DNA of 64,000 bases from Flavobacterium hibernum (GTDB lineage Bacteria; Bacteroidota; Bacteroidia; Flavobacteriales; Flavobacteriaceae), in NCBI RefSeq assembly GCF_000832125.1, contig NZ_JPRK01000011.1:186001-250000 (forward strand), in the 5' to 3' direction. A program made the position numbers and the translations under genes. The notes beneath the pieces are model-generated. The model was not told where the DNA came from. It was given only the letters and a program-made list of their open reading frames with translations, and made no database searches. This document shows positions 54,324-63,452 of this stretch, piece after piece. Position 1 is the stretch's first letter; the number at the start of each line of letters is the position of its first letter.

Positions 54324-55013
54324 TTAATCCCTCCTATTACTTCCTGAATAAATCGAGATATAGTATAACAACGTTGCTATTGATCCAAGAGCAGCTACAA
54401 GATAAGTTCTTGCTGCCCATTTTAAGGCATCTTTAGCGCCCGCTTGTTCTTGCTGTGTTAGCATGTGTTTATTTTCTAACCAAGCCAAAGCTCTGTTACT
54501 TGCATCATACTCTACAGGCAAAGTTACAATCGAAAATAAAGTTGTAACCGCAAAAAGTATTATCCCAATTAATAACAATTGAGGAAAAACCTGAATCATT
54601 AAGATTCCTGCCAACAAAATCCATTGCATGAAATTTGACGCAACGCTTACAATTGGCACTAACTTAGAACGCATGATTAACCACTCGTACCCAAGCGCAT
54701 GCTGTACAGCATGACCACACTCATGTGCCGCCACAGCCGCAGCTGCTGCATTACGATGATTATAAACAGCTTCGCTTAAATTAACCGTTTTATCTTCCGG
54801 ATTATAATGATCTGTTAATCGGCCCGGAGTCGAAATAACACGAACATCTGTAATTCCGTTATCGGCTAGCATTTTTTCTGCAATTTCAGCACCACTCATT
54901 CCGTTTCTCAGTTGCAGCTTTGAGTATAATTCAAATTTACTTTTCAGTTTAGCACTAACCATCCAGCTAAACAGCATGATTAATCCCGCAATAATTATAT
55001 ATCCACTTCCCAT
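54324..55013 (-). CDS. Neutral zinc metallopeptidase, YugP-like
   Basis: 229 residues. The zinc motif HECGHAVQHALGYEW (HExxH type) follows the AAVAAHECGH helix. Membrane helices occur near the N-terminus (about 1-17), and two near 125-160 and at the C-terminus. Matches the YugP/DUF2268-like membrane metalloprotease family. Substrates unknown. Confidence 0.88.
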   Translation of the reverse strand: MGSGYIIIAGLIMLFSWMVSAKLKSKFELYSKLQLRNGMSGAEIAEKMLADNGITDVRVISTPGRLTDHYNPEDKTVNLSEAVYNHRNAAAAAVAAHECGHAVQHALGYEWLIMRSKLVPIVSVASNFMQWILLAGILMIQVFPQLLLIGIILFAVTTLFSIVTLPVEYDASNRALAWLENKHMLTQQEQAGAKDALKWAARTYLVAALGSIATLLYYISIYSGSNRRD

Positions 55014-55202
55014 ATCTTTTATTTTTTTGATTGATTTTTAAAGTTACAAAACAAATCGCAATTTCTGAACCAAACTAAAAAAATGTCATTTTGTCACTTT
55101 ACAAGACAATCTAACATTAAAAAGAAGCTAAAAAAAAATGCAAAGTACAGAAGTTTTATACTCGCAAAAACTCGAGACCAAAAAGCCTTTCCTTCAACCT
55201 TA

Positions 55203-55297
55203 TCATTTAGAGGAACGCGAAATCACACACAGAATTTCACATAGATTTTCATCAATCTTTACTGAATTACAAGTGTGATTTCTCGTTCCTTGAAACA
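55203..55297. repeat. Degenerate palindromic element, GTCATTTCGA family (copy 3)
   Basis: GAGGAACGCGAAATCACAC on the left and the inverted GTGTGATTTCTCGTTCCT on the right resemble the arms of the element at 8667-8772 (GAGGAACGAGAAATC). The centre is unrelated. Confidence 0.65.
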
Positions 55298-55322
55298 ACA
55301 AATTAACCTCAAAAAAAAAGTA

Positions 55323-55366
55323 TAAAAAAAATCCCAAACCCCAACAAAAGTTGGAATTTGGAATTT
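55323..55366 (-). terminator. Intrinsic terminator after leuS
   Basis: On the minus strand AATTCCAAATTCCAAC pairs with GTTGGGGTTTGGGATT with a few wobbles, loop TTTT, followed by eight T's. Confidence 0.8.
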
Positions 55367-55386
55367 TTATATTAGAATTTATTTGA

Positions 55387-58300
55387 TTATCCAACCAAAT
55401 TGATAATTTTTCCAGGAACAATAATTACTTTATTTGGCGTTTTACCATCTAATTGCTTCAAAGTTCTTTCATCTTTCATAATAATTTCTTCGATTTGTTC
55501 CTTGGTTAATTCCAAAGGCAACTCGATCGTGAAACGCATTTTTCCGTTAAAAGAAACTGGATATTCTTTATTTGTCTCTACCAAATGTTTAGCTTCAAAA
55601 ACAGGGAAAGGAACTTCAGAAATTGAAGTTGTATTTCCTAATTGCAACCATAATTCTTCAGCAATATGTGGTGCGTAAGGTGAAACTAAAATTGCCAACG
55701 GCTCTAAAATTGCACGAGAATGACAGTTTTGAGAAGACAATTCATTTACACAAATCATAAACTGAGAAACCGATGTATTAAAAGAGAAACTCTCAATATC
55801 TTCTGCTACTTTTTTGATGGTTTTATGCAATGATTTCAAGTTGTCTTTTGTTGGTTCGTTGTTGTTTACAATTAAACCGTTATCATCAAAATACAATCTC
55901 CATAATTTTTTCAGGAAACCAAAAACTCCCGAAATCCCAGCAGTATTCCACGGTTTAGCTTGTTCTAGTGGCCCTAAAAACATTTCATACAAACGCAAAG
56001 TATCAGCACCATATTCATTACAAATATCATCTGGAGTTACTACATTATAGTATGATTTCGACATTTTTTCGACTTCACGCCCTACAATGTATTTTCCGTT
56101 TTCCTCTAAAATAAGCTCAGCATCAATATAATCTTTTCTCCAAGATTTAAATCTCTCAACATTCAACTCATCAGAGGAATTAACCATTGAAACGTCGACG
56201 CGAATAGGAATAGCTGAACCAGATTTAGATATTTTAACAGATGCTGATTTCTTAAGTTCTTCACTCAATAAAGATGTCAAATAATTTCCCTTTTCTTCAA
56301 TTTCTTTAACCAAATTACGCTTTAAGATTAAGTCAGTTTCACTAAGAACAGAGTCTTCTTTTTCTAGCAACTCTTTCTTATTTTTTGAAATAAAAACCTC
56401 TGGTATATTACTTATTTCTCCCTTGTTTTCTCCAATTCTCCCAAAAAGATGACGACCGAGCCTGTAAACATAAGCAGTTGTACCTAAAATCATTCCCTGA
56501 TTAATCAGTTTTTTGAATGGTTCTTCGGTTGGAGCAAAACCTTTGTCTTTTAAAAATTTATTCCAAAAACGAGAATACAATAAATGTCCGGTTGCGTGCT
56601 CGCTTCCTCCAATATACAAATCGACACTTTCCCAATACTTCAACGCTTCTTTGCTTGCAAATTCGGTTTCGTTGTGCGCATCCATATAACGCATCCAATA
56701 CCATGAACTTCCAGCCCAACCTGGCATTGTATTCAATTCAAGTGGAAAAATTGTTGCATTGTCTACTAAATCAGTATTGACAACTTTATTATTTGATGTA
56801 TCCCAAGCCCAAACAGTTGCATTTCCTAATGGAGGCAAACCATCTTCGGTTGGTAAATATTTTTCTACTTCTGGCAAAATGATTGGCAAATGCTGCGCAT
56901 CAATCATTTTTGGCAATCCGTTTACATAATAAACCGGAAAAGGCTCTCCCCAATAACGTTGACGAGAGAAAACAGCATCACGTAAACGGTAATTTGTTTT
57001 TCCTGTTCCTTGATTTATTTTTTCTAAAGCTGTAATTGCAGCCTGAGTAGCTTCTTTATAATTTAATCCGTTTAAGAAATCAGAATTAGCGATTTCGACA
57101 TTGTCTTTAGAACCGTAAGCTGCTTCAGAAATATCAACATTTGCAAAAATGTTCTTGATTGGAGGCATTCCTCCCGAAGCCTCGGGATTACCTTTAAAGA
57201 AATTAGCAAAAGCATAATCTCTCTCGTCTCCACAAGGAACCGCCATTACAGCACCAGTTCCATAACCTGCCAAAACATAATCTCCAATCCAAACCGGAAT
57301 GGCTTCTTTTGTAAAAGGGTGTTCAGCATAAGCTCCGGTAAATACACCTGAAATAGTTTTTACATCGGCCATACGCTCACGCTCTGAACGTTTTGCTGTT
57401 TTCTCGATATAAGCTTCGATTTCTCCTCTTTGCTCTTCAGTAACTATTTTAGAAACTAGAGGATGTTCTGGAGCCAAAGTCATAAAAGTCACTCCAAAAA
57501 TAGTATCAGGTCTTGTAGTGAATACATCTATAACCTCATCGTGATTTTTTACATGAAACGACACCATCGCACCTACAGATTTTCCAATCCAGTTACGTTG
57601 ACTTTCTTTTATTGATTCACTCCAATCGATATCATTTAACCCTTGAAGCAAACGCTCTGCATAAGCAGAAATTCGCATACTCCATTGTGTCATTTTTTTA
57701 CGAATTACGGGATATCCTCCACGCTCAGAAACTCCGTTTACGATTTCGTCATTTGCCAAAACCGTTCCTAAACCAGGACACCAGTTTACTTCTGTTTCAG
57801 CCAAATAAGTCATTCTATATTGCAAAAGGATTTTTTCTTTTTGATCTTCAGAATAAGAATTCCATTCGGAAGCAGTAAAAATAGCAACATTATCATCGCA
57901 CACAGCTTCTACTAAAGCATTCCCACTTTCCTCAAAAACAGTTACAAGCTCTGAAACATCAAATGCTTTTCCTTGTTTTTTGCAATACCATGAATTAAAT
58001 AATTGAATAAAAATCCATTGTGTATGTTTGTAATAATCAGGATTTGAAGTTCGTACTTCACGACTCCAATCAAATGAAAATCCAATTTTATCTAATTGTT
58101 TTCTATAACCGGCAATTTGCTTCCCTTCTTTATCTACTCCTCCATCAATATTTACACGTGTAGTATCTTCAGGACGTTGTCCTGTTTGAATAGCATATTG
58201 TTCTGCAGGCAATCCAAAACTATCATAACCCATTGGATGTAAAACATTGAAACCTTGATGTCTCTTAAAACGAGAGTATACATCTGACGCTATGTAACCC

Positions 58301-58458
58301 AGCGGATGCCCAACGTGTAATCCCGCTCCTGACGGATAAGGAAACATATCTAAAACATAATGCTTAGGTTTATCAGAATTATTACTTGCAGCAAAAGTTT
58401 GGTTTTTAGCCCAATATTTTTGCCATTTTTCTTCGATTTCGTTTGGATTGTATTTCAT
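55387..58458 (-). CDS. leuS: Leucyl-tRNA synthetase with enlarged insertion
   Basis: 1023 residues from MKYNPNEIEEKWQKYW. Class I motifs are PYPSGAGLHVGHPLGY and EKMSKSYYN; the editing domain holds FTTRPDTIFGVTF. It charges tRNA-Leu. Two oddities: about residues 424-430 (NPEASGG) are encoded by a dispersed palindrome, and about residues 666-741 form a charged insertion (from GRHLFGRIGENKGE to LSEELKKSASVKI) in the place of the leucine-specific domain just before the KMSKS loop, larger than I would expect for the genus. The frame is uninterrupted. Confidence 0.95.
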   Translation of the reverse strand: MKYNPNEIEEKWQKYWAKNQTFAASNNSDKPKHYVLDMFPYPSGAGLHVGHPLGYIASDVYSRFKRHQGFNVLHPMGYDSFGLPAEQYAIQTGQRPEDTTRVNIDGGVDKEGKQIAGYRKQLDKIGFSFDWSREVRTSNPDYYKHTQWIFIQLFNSWYCKKQGKAFDVSELVTVFEESGNALVEAVCDDNVAIFTASEWNSYSEDQKEKILLQYRMTYLAETEVNWCPGLGTVLANDEIVNGVSERGGYPVIRKKMTQWSMRISAYAERLLQGLNDIDWSESIKESQRNWIGKSVGAMVSFHVKNHDEVIDVFTTRPDTIFGVTFMTLAPEHPLVSKIVTEEQRGEIEAYIEKTAKRSERERMADVKTISGVFTGAYAEHPFTKEAIPVWIGDYVLAGYGTGAVMAVPCGDERDYAFANFFKGNPEASGGMPPIKNIFANVDISEAAYGSKDNVEIANSDFLNGLNYKEATQAAITALEKINQGTGKTNYRLRDAVFSRQRYWGEPFPVYYVNGLPKMIDAQHLPIILPEVEKYLPTEDGLPPLGNATVWAWDTSNNKVVNTDLVDNATIFPLELNTMPGWAGSSWYWMRYMDAHNETEFASKEALKYWESVDLYIGGSEHATGHLLYSRFWNKFLKDKGFAPTEEPFKKLINQGMILGTTAYVYRLGRHLFGRIGENKGEISNIPEVFISKNKKELLEKEDSVLSETDLILKRNLVKEIEEKGNYLTSLLSEELKKSASVKISKSGSAIPIRVDVSMVNSSDELNVERFKSWRKDYIDAELILEENGKYIVGREVEKMSKSYYNVVTPDDICNEYGADTLRLYEMFLGPLEQAKPWNTAGISGVFGFLKKLWRLYFDDNGLIVNNNEPTKDNLKSLHKTIKKVAEDIESFSFNTSVSQFMICVNELSSQNCHSRAILEPLAILVSPYAPHIAEELWLQLGNTTSISEVPFPVFEAKHLVETNKEYPVSFNGKMRFTIELPLELTKEQIEEIIMKDERTLKQLDGKTPNKVIIVPGKIINLVG
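57172..57187. repeat. TCCCGAAGCCTCGGGA palindrome inside leuS
   Basis: The 16-mer is identical to 16663-16678 in an intergenic repeat. In the leuS frame (minus strand) it encodes part of NPEASGG in a loop of the protein. Confidence 0.75.
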
Positions 58459-58620
58459 TATAAAAAGGTTCAAAGTTGCAAAGTGACAAAGGCTCTAAGG
58501 TTTTGGCACTTAATTAAGACCGCAAATTTACATTTATTGTACGAAAGTTAAAACTTTGGTCGTTATTAACTTCAAATAAAGAAATTCTTTATTATTTTTA
58601 CCACATAATTTAAGCAAACT

Positions 58621-59496
58621 ATGAGTTCTAACTTTGATAAATTTCAAAAGCGCAGGTTAATTTCCTCTTATTTTTCAGTTGTATTAAGTGTATTCTTGGT
58701 TTTATTCCTTTTGGGAGTACTGGGATTATTCATTATCAATTCTAAAAAACTAGCTAATGATTTTAAAGAAAAAATCGCAATGACGGTTTTCTTTAAAAAC
58801 GAAGCTAATGATAGTGTAATAAAAGCATTTAACACTGAATTGAAAAGGGCTCCTTTTGCAAAATCTTATGCTTACGTTTCGAAAGAAAAAGCAGCAAAAG
58901 AACATACCGATATTATTGGAGAAGACTTTTTGACCTTTTTAGGAGAAAATCCGTTATTGAACTCATACGATATTCACTTAAAAGCAGACTACGTTGAAAG
59001 AGACAGTATTACTAAAATCGAAAGTAGCTTGCGTCAAAACACTATGATTGAAGATATTGTTTACGACAAACAATTGGTTAATTTAGTAAATGATAACATA
59101 AAAAAAGTAAGCATGTGGATTTTGATTATTAGCGGTTTTCTTGCTGTAATTGCCGTTTTATTAATCAATAGTTCATTACGTTTATCCATACACTCAAACC
59201 GTTTTATCATTAAAACGATGCAAATGGTTGGGGCAACAAAATCATTTATTCGTAAACCGTTTGTAATGCGTAGTGTAAAATTAGGAATGTTGGGTGCAGG
59301 ATTGGCTATTGTAGCCTTGATTGGTCTTTTATTTTATGTAGAAACCAATTTTCCTGGATTAGGAATTCTAGAAGACAAAGCCTTAATTGGATTAGTATTA
59401 CTTGCTGTTTTTGGTTTAGGCGTATTAATTACTTGGGTAAGTACTCACTTTGCAACACAACGTTTCTTAAACCTAAGAACAGACGATCTTTACTAA
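58621..59496 (+). CDS. ftsX: Cell division protein FtsX
   Basis: 291 residues. The first membrane helix (about 20-45) is followed by an extracellular part with FREKI-like AMTVFFKNEANDSV and YVSKEKAAKEH, then three further helices (about 160-290) with SNRFIIKTMQMVGATKSFIRKPF, the FtsX core motif. With FtsE (not here) it controls peptidoglycan hydrolases at division. First gene of the plus-strand run ftsX-DUF3098-uppP-truB. Confidence 0.93.
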   Translation: MSSNFDKFQKRRLISSYFSVVLSVFLVLFLLGVLGLFIINSKKLANDFKEKIAMTVFFKNEANDSVIKAFNTELKRAPFAKSYAYVSKEKAAKEHTDIIGEDFLTFLGENPLLNSYDIHLKADYVERDSITKIESSLRQNTMIEDIVYDKQLVNLVNDNIKKVSMWILIISGFLAVIAVLLINSSLRLSIHSNRFIIKTMQMVGATKSFIRKPFVMRSVKLGMLGAGLAIVALIGLLFYVETNFPGLGILEDKALIGLVLLAVFGLGVLITWVSTHFATQRFLNLRTDDLY

Positions 59497-59581
59497 AAAG
59501 TATTCAGTCTCAGTTTTTAGTTTATTGTAAAAACAAATATCCTTTGACCTAATTTAGAGGAACAACAACAAAAGAAATAAA

Positions 59582-59836
59582 ATGAAAAATAACAATATCG
59601 AAGAGCAACAAACGCAAAAACAAGAATTTCTTTTTGATGGAATTAATTATAAAATTCTTCTTATCGGAATTGGTGTTATTGCACTAGGTTTTATCTTAAT
59701 GTCTGGCGGAGGAAGTAACGATCCAAACGTTTTTAATGAAGATGTTTTTAGCTTCAGACGTATTCGTTTAGCGCCAACAACCGTTTTAATTGGTTTTGGA
59801 ATCACGATTTATTCAATCTTCAAAAAATCTAAATAG
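59582..59836 (+). CDS. DUF3098 small membrane protein
   Basis: 84 residues. Two helices surround a loop FILMSGGGSNDPNVFNEDVFSFRRI, the conserved DUF3098 core. Always found between ftsX and uppP in many Bacteroidota, suggesting a role in envelope growth; unproven. Confidence 0.9.
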   Translation: MKNNNIEEQQTQKQEFLFDGINYKILLIGIGVIALGFILMSGGGSNDPNVFNEDVFSFRRIRLAPTTVLIGFGITIYSIFKKSK

Positions 59837-59943
59837 ATTTTCTTTAGACTGCTTAGACAATTTAGATCTTTAGGTTATTAGATTAATCTTTTTAAAAAAG
59901 TCTGACATCTAGGAAGCCTAAATAATCTAACAATCAAAATTAA

Positions 59944-60741
59944 ATGAACACAATACAAGCTATCGTTCTTGCCATAATTGAAGGAATCACAGAATTTTTA
60001 CCTGTTTCTTCAACTGGCCACATGATTATTGCCTCTTCTTTTTTTGGAATTGCTCATGATGATTTCACCAAACTTTTTACAATTGTTATCCAGCTTGGTG
60101 CAATATTATCTGTAGTAGTTTTATATTTCAAACGTTTTTTTCAAACGCTTGACTTTTACTTTAAACTTTTAGTTGCTTTTATTCCGGCAGTCGTTTTGGG
60201 ACTATTATTAAGTGATTTTATTGATGGCTTATTAGAAAATCCGGTTACAGTTGCTGTTTCACTTTTAATTGGTGGAATAATTTTATTAAAAGTTGACGAA
60301 TGGTTTAACACACCAAACATTGCCGAATCAGCTCAAGAAATCACCTATTTGCAAGCTTTTAAAATTGGATTATTTCAGTGTCTTGCAATGATCCCAGGAG
60401 TTTCACGAAGCGGAGCCAGTATTGTAGGTGGAATGTCTCAAAAGCTGAGCAGAACAACTGCGGCCGAATTTTCATTCTTTTTAGCAGTTCCAACCATGTT
60501 AGGCGCAACTGCAAAAAAATGCTACGATTACTATAAAGCTGGTTTCGAATTATCTCACGATCAAGTTAACTTATTAGTTATCGGAAACGTAGTTGCTTTT
60601 ATTGTAGCGCTTTTAGCCATCAAAACCTTCATTGGTTTCTTGACTAAAAATGGCTTTAAAGTTTTTGGTTATTACCGTATCATTGCCGGAATCATTTTAT
60701 TATTGATTCACTTTTTAATTCATCCTCTTACGATTATATAA
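59944..60741 (+). CDS. uppP: Undecaprenyl-diphosphate phosphatase
   Basis: 265 residues, about seven helices. The two active-site motifs are [15 protein letters not shown] and [14 protein letters not shown]. It recycles the lipid carrier of peptidoglycan synthesis. Its stop overlaps the truB ATG by one base. Confidence 0.96.
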   Translation: MNTIQAIVLAIIEGITEFLPVSSTGHMIIASSFFGIAHDDFTKLFTIVIQLGAILSVVVLYFKRFFQTLDFYFKLLVAFIPAVVLGLLLSDFIDGLLENPVTVAVSLLIGGIILLKVDEWFNTPNIAESAQEITYLQAFKIGLFQCLAMIPGVSRSGASIVGGMSQKLSRTTAAEFSFFLAVPTMLGATAKKCYDYYKAGFELSHDQVNLLVIGNVVAFIVALLAIKTFIGFLTKNGFKVFGYYRIIAGIILLLIHFLIHPLTII

Positions 60742-61436
60742 TGACTCCTGAAGAATATTTAAACGGACAAGTTTTATTGATTGACAAACCTTTAAAATGG
60801 AGTTCGTTTCAAGCTGTCAATAAATTAAAATATCTTTTAATAAACAAAGTTGGACTTCCTAAAAAGTTCAAAATTGGTCATGCCGGAACTTTAGATCCTT
60901 TGGCCACAGGATTGTTATTGATTTGTACGGGAAAATTCACGAAACGAATTTCGGAACTGCAAGGTCAAGCCAAAGAATATACTGGAACTTTTTATATTGG
61001 AGCCACTACTCCATCGTATGATTTAGAAACAGAAATCGACGAGACTTTTCCAACTTCTCATATTGACGAAGCTTTGATTCATGAAACTGTTAAACAGTTT
61101 TTGGGCGAAATCGATCAGAAGCCACCAATTTTCTCTGCGATTAAAAAAGACGGAGTTCGTTTGTACGAACATGCACGAGCTGGAGAAACTGTAGAGATTG
61201 CAAGCAGAAAAACTACTATTCACGAATTTGAAATTACCAGAATTGCTTTACCCGAAATCGATTTTAGAGTAGTTTGTAGCAAAGGAACTTATATACGTTC
61301 TTTAGCTTTTGACTTTGGAAAAGCTATGAATTCGGGATCTCATTTAACTGCTTTACGCCGAACTAAAATTGGCGATTATGATGTGAAAAATGCGATTGAT
61401 ATTACTTTATTTGAAGAAAGTCTTAAATTAGAATAA
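60741..61436 (+). CDS. truB: tRNA pseudouridine(55) synthase
   Basis: 231 residues. The catalytic Asp is in GHAGTLDPLATGLL; QKPPIFSAIKKDGVRLYEHAR and CSKGTYIRSLAFDFG are further TruB motifs. Shorter than E. coli TruB because the C-terminal PUA-like part is minimal. Translationally coupled to uppP. Confidence 0.95.
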   Translation: MTPEEYLNGQVLLIDKPLKWSSFQAVNKLKYLLINKVGLPKKFKIGHAGTLDPLATGLLLICTGKFTKRISELQGQAKEYTGTFYIGATTPSYDLETEIDETFPTSHIDEALIHETVKQFLGEIDQKPPIFSAIKKDGVRLYEHARAGETVEIASRKTTIHEFEITRIALPEIDFRVVCSKGTYIRSLAFDFGKAMNSGSHLTALRRTKIGDYDVKNAIDITLFEESLKLE

Positions 61437-61444
61437 ATGAAAAA

Positions 61445-61474
61445 GCACATTACAATATAAAAATAGTAATGTGC
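61445..61474 (-). terminator. Hairpin between truB and the small minus-strand ORF
   Basis: GCACATTAC (61445-61453) and GTAATGTGC (61466-61474) form a perfect 9-bp stem with a 12-base loop. Only the minus-strand reading is followed by a T-run (complement of 61440-61444), so it fits the 3' end of the small gene at 61524 better than truB, though it may serve both. Confidence 0.7.
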
Positions 61475-61523
61475 CAACTTCTACATAAAAGTAGTGTTAC
61501 TTCATAGTTTATCTTTTTTAGAG

Positions 61524-61601
61524 TTAATAATTACATACATTTTTTCCTCCAAACAATAAACTAGAAAAATAATCGTAAAACCTTTCGAACAACTTTTTCA
61601 T
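61524..61601 (-). CDS. Possible 25-residue peptide gene
   Basis: MKKLFERFYDYFSSLLFGGK begins the peptide, which ends NVCNY. It is an amphipathic, aromatic-rich helix. A minus-strand terminator lies 49 bases downstream and the upstream 183 bases are free for a promoter, so it has the outline of its own transcription unit. The rest of the 348-base gap shows no gene. The peptide could instead be part of a small RNA. Confidence 0.4.
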   Translation of the reverse strand: MKKLFERFYDYFSSLLFGGKNVCNY

Positions 61602-61784
61602 AATAGTGTATTTTTTAATTGTTAAACAATAAATAAACACCAATAAAAAGAGCAAATCAAAAAGTAAATAATAGAAGTGGGATTACACCACTAATATACA
61701 AAAAAAATAACCCTCTTTAAAACAGTATGATATTTATTATCAACAGTTTAACAACAATAAAACGTTCTAAACACTCCCTAACAA

Positions 61785-62402
61785 TCAAAGCCTGTTATAC
61801 TTTATATTCTCCATAATCTCTACTAATTCTTGCTGAACCGAAATTCCTTTATCAGCCAAATACCATAATTGTAAATCAGTCTTGATCTTATCATCAATTA
61901 CACCAAAATCTCGTTTGTAATTTGCCATTAACTCCGTCGCTCCTTTTGGTCTTGGCCCCCAATCTGCACGAACAATCCCAGCCTCTTTACAAACTACAAT
62001 TACTTTTGGAATAGCTCTTCCTCCATTTGTCAAATATTGATTCATTAATTCCTCGTTTTGATCTCTTAGAACAATTCGAAGATCGATCTTTTTATCTGAC
62101 TCTGCCGCCATTTTATTAAGTATAGGAAGTATTTGAGCTGCATCGCCACACCAGCCTTCAGAAAGTACCAACCAAAAATAATGATTGTCTAAGTTTTGTA
62201 GTTTTGAAATTACATCTTCAGAAATTTTGATGGTTTTTTCAAGTCGATTCATTCGGGCTTCGTTTAAACGCGAATAATTTGTCAAACTTTCAGATTGCTC
62301 ATTACCGGTTGACTTTCCTTCTAACAATAAATCGGTCACTAATTTTCGATATTCGGCATAGGAATAACTGTGAAATAATGCTTTTGCTACAGTGCTTTTC
62401 AT
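61785..62402 (-). CDS. Thioredoxin-fold protein with WCGDA site
   Basis: 205 residues. LVLSEGWCGDAAQILPILNKMA replaces the WCxxC site of thioredoxins, leaving one Cys, and GGRAIPKVIVV carries the conserved cis-Pro. DWGPRPKGATELM follows. Typical of a Bacteroidota thioredoxin-like family whose redox role, if any, must use a single Cys. It is divergent from pyrH. Confidence 0.85.
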   Translation of the reverse strand: MKSTVAKALFHSYSYAEYRKLVTDLLLEGKSTGNEQSESLTNYSRLNEARMNRLEKTIKISEDVISKLQNLDNHYFWLVLSEGWCGDAAQILPILNKMAAESDKKIDLRIVLRDQNEELMNQYLTNGGRAIPKVIVVCKEAGIVRADWGPRPKGATELMANYKRDFGVIDDKIKTDLQLWYLADKGISVQQELVEIMENIKYNRL

Positions 62403-62564
62403 ACTTGTTTCGTTTTGAATATGATAAATTTACAAATTTTAAAAGTTGCTTAGATGACTTTTATCATATTCAATTCAAATAAGTCGTAAAAGTCTTTATA
62501 AATTTAAATTCACAAAGAGCAATTATTTTTTTGCAAACATTATTTTTAAAAATCAGAATATGTC

Positions 62565-62572
62565 TATATTTG
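62565..62572 (+). promoter_or_regulatory. -7 box of pyrH
   Basis: TATATTTG matches TAnnTTTG, 22 bases before the ATG. Confidence 0.65.
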
Positions 62573-62594
62573 CACAAATTAACGCAACACACAC

Positions 62595-63302
62595 ATGAAA
62601 TATAAAAGAATTCTTCTAAAACTTAGCGGCGAGGCATTAATGGGTGATTTACAATACGGAATTGACCCTAAAAGATTAGCTGAATATGCTGAAGAAATTA
62701 AGCAAATTCACAGCAAAGGAGTAGAAATTGCTATTGTTATTGGAGGAGGAAATATTTTTAGAGGCGTTGCTGGTGCAAGCGCAGGTATGGATAGAGTACA
62801 AGGCGATTATATGGGAATGCTAGCAACTGTAATTAACGGTATGGCATTACAAGGCGCTCTTGAAGACAAAGGAATGAAGACTCGTTTGCAAACTGCTTTA
62901 AAAATGGAATCTATTGCAGAACCATACATTAAAAGAAGAGCAGATCGTCATCTTGAAAAAGGAAGAATTGTAATTTTTGGTGCCGGTACAGGAAATCCAT
63001 ACTTTACAACTGATACTGCAGCAGTTTTAAGAGGAATTGAAATCAATGCTGATGTTATCCTAAAAGGAACTCGTGTTGATGGTGTTTATGATTCTGATCC
63101 TGAAAAAAATGCTTCGGCTGTAAAATTTGATTTTATTTCGTTTGACGATGTAATCAAAAAAGGATTAAATGTAATGGACACAACTGCTTTTACTTTAAGT
63201 CAGGAAAACAAATTACCAATCCTTGTTTTTGATATGAACAAAATTGGAAATTTATTAAAAATCTGCGAAGGCGAAAATATCGGAACAGTAGTAAGCATCT
63301 AA
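62595..63302 (+). CDS. pyrH: UMP kinase
   Basis: 235 residues. [24 protein letters not shown] and [16 protein letters not shown] are UMP kinase motifs of the amino-acid-kinase fold. It makes UDP. It is followed by frr, the usual order. Confidence 0.96.
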   Translation: MKYKRILLKLSGEALMGDLQYGIDPKRLAEYAEEIKQIHSKGVEIAIVIGGGNIFRGVAGASAGMDRVQGDYMGMLATVINGMALQGALEDKGMKTRLQTALKMESIAEPYIKRRADRHLEKGRIVIFGAGTGNPYFTTDTAAVLRGIEINADVILKGTRVDGVYDSDPEKNASAVKFDFISFDDVIKKGLNVMDTTAFTLSQENKLPILVFDMNKIGNLLKICEGENIGTVVSI

Positions 63303-63412
63303 ATTGTTTCATTATCAAAAGTAAGATTCAAAAAAAAATAAGAAACCATATTAGTTAGTAAATTAGAGAAGTTAATTTTTTCTTGAAAATCAAAAAATTA
63401 ATCATCTATCCC

Positions 63413-63431
63413 ATCCCGAAGTTTTTGGGAT
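63413..63431. repeat. Degenerate ATCCCGAA palindrome between pyrH and frr
   Basis: ATCCCGAAGTTTTTGGGAT is an imperfect member of the TCCCGAA family found at 16663, 35906 and 57172. Confidence 0.5.
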
Positions 63432-63452
63432 TGGACAAAAAATCTAAAAAAA

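Larger units (their letters stand above)
55014..55386. other. Gap between zinc peptidase and leuS
   Basis: 373 bases with no believable gene. It holds the leuS terminator (55323-55366) and a palindromic element (55203-55297). The remaining 55014-55200 is AT-rich and should contain the peptidase promoter; I see no clear box. Confidence 0.55.

Noticed and set aside
61524..61601. Reading the small aromatic-rich ORF as a second attenuator leader
   Set aside because: No gene lies downstream on its strand; truB is on the opposite strand.
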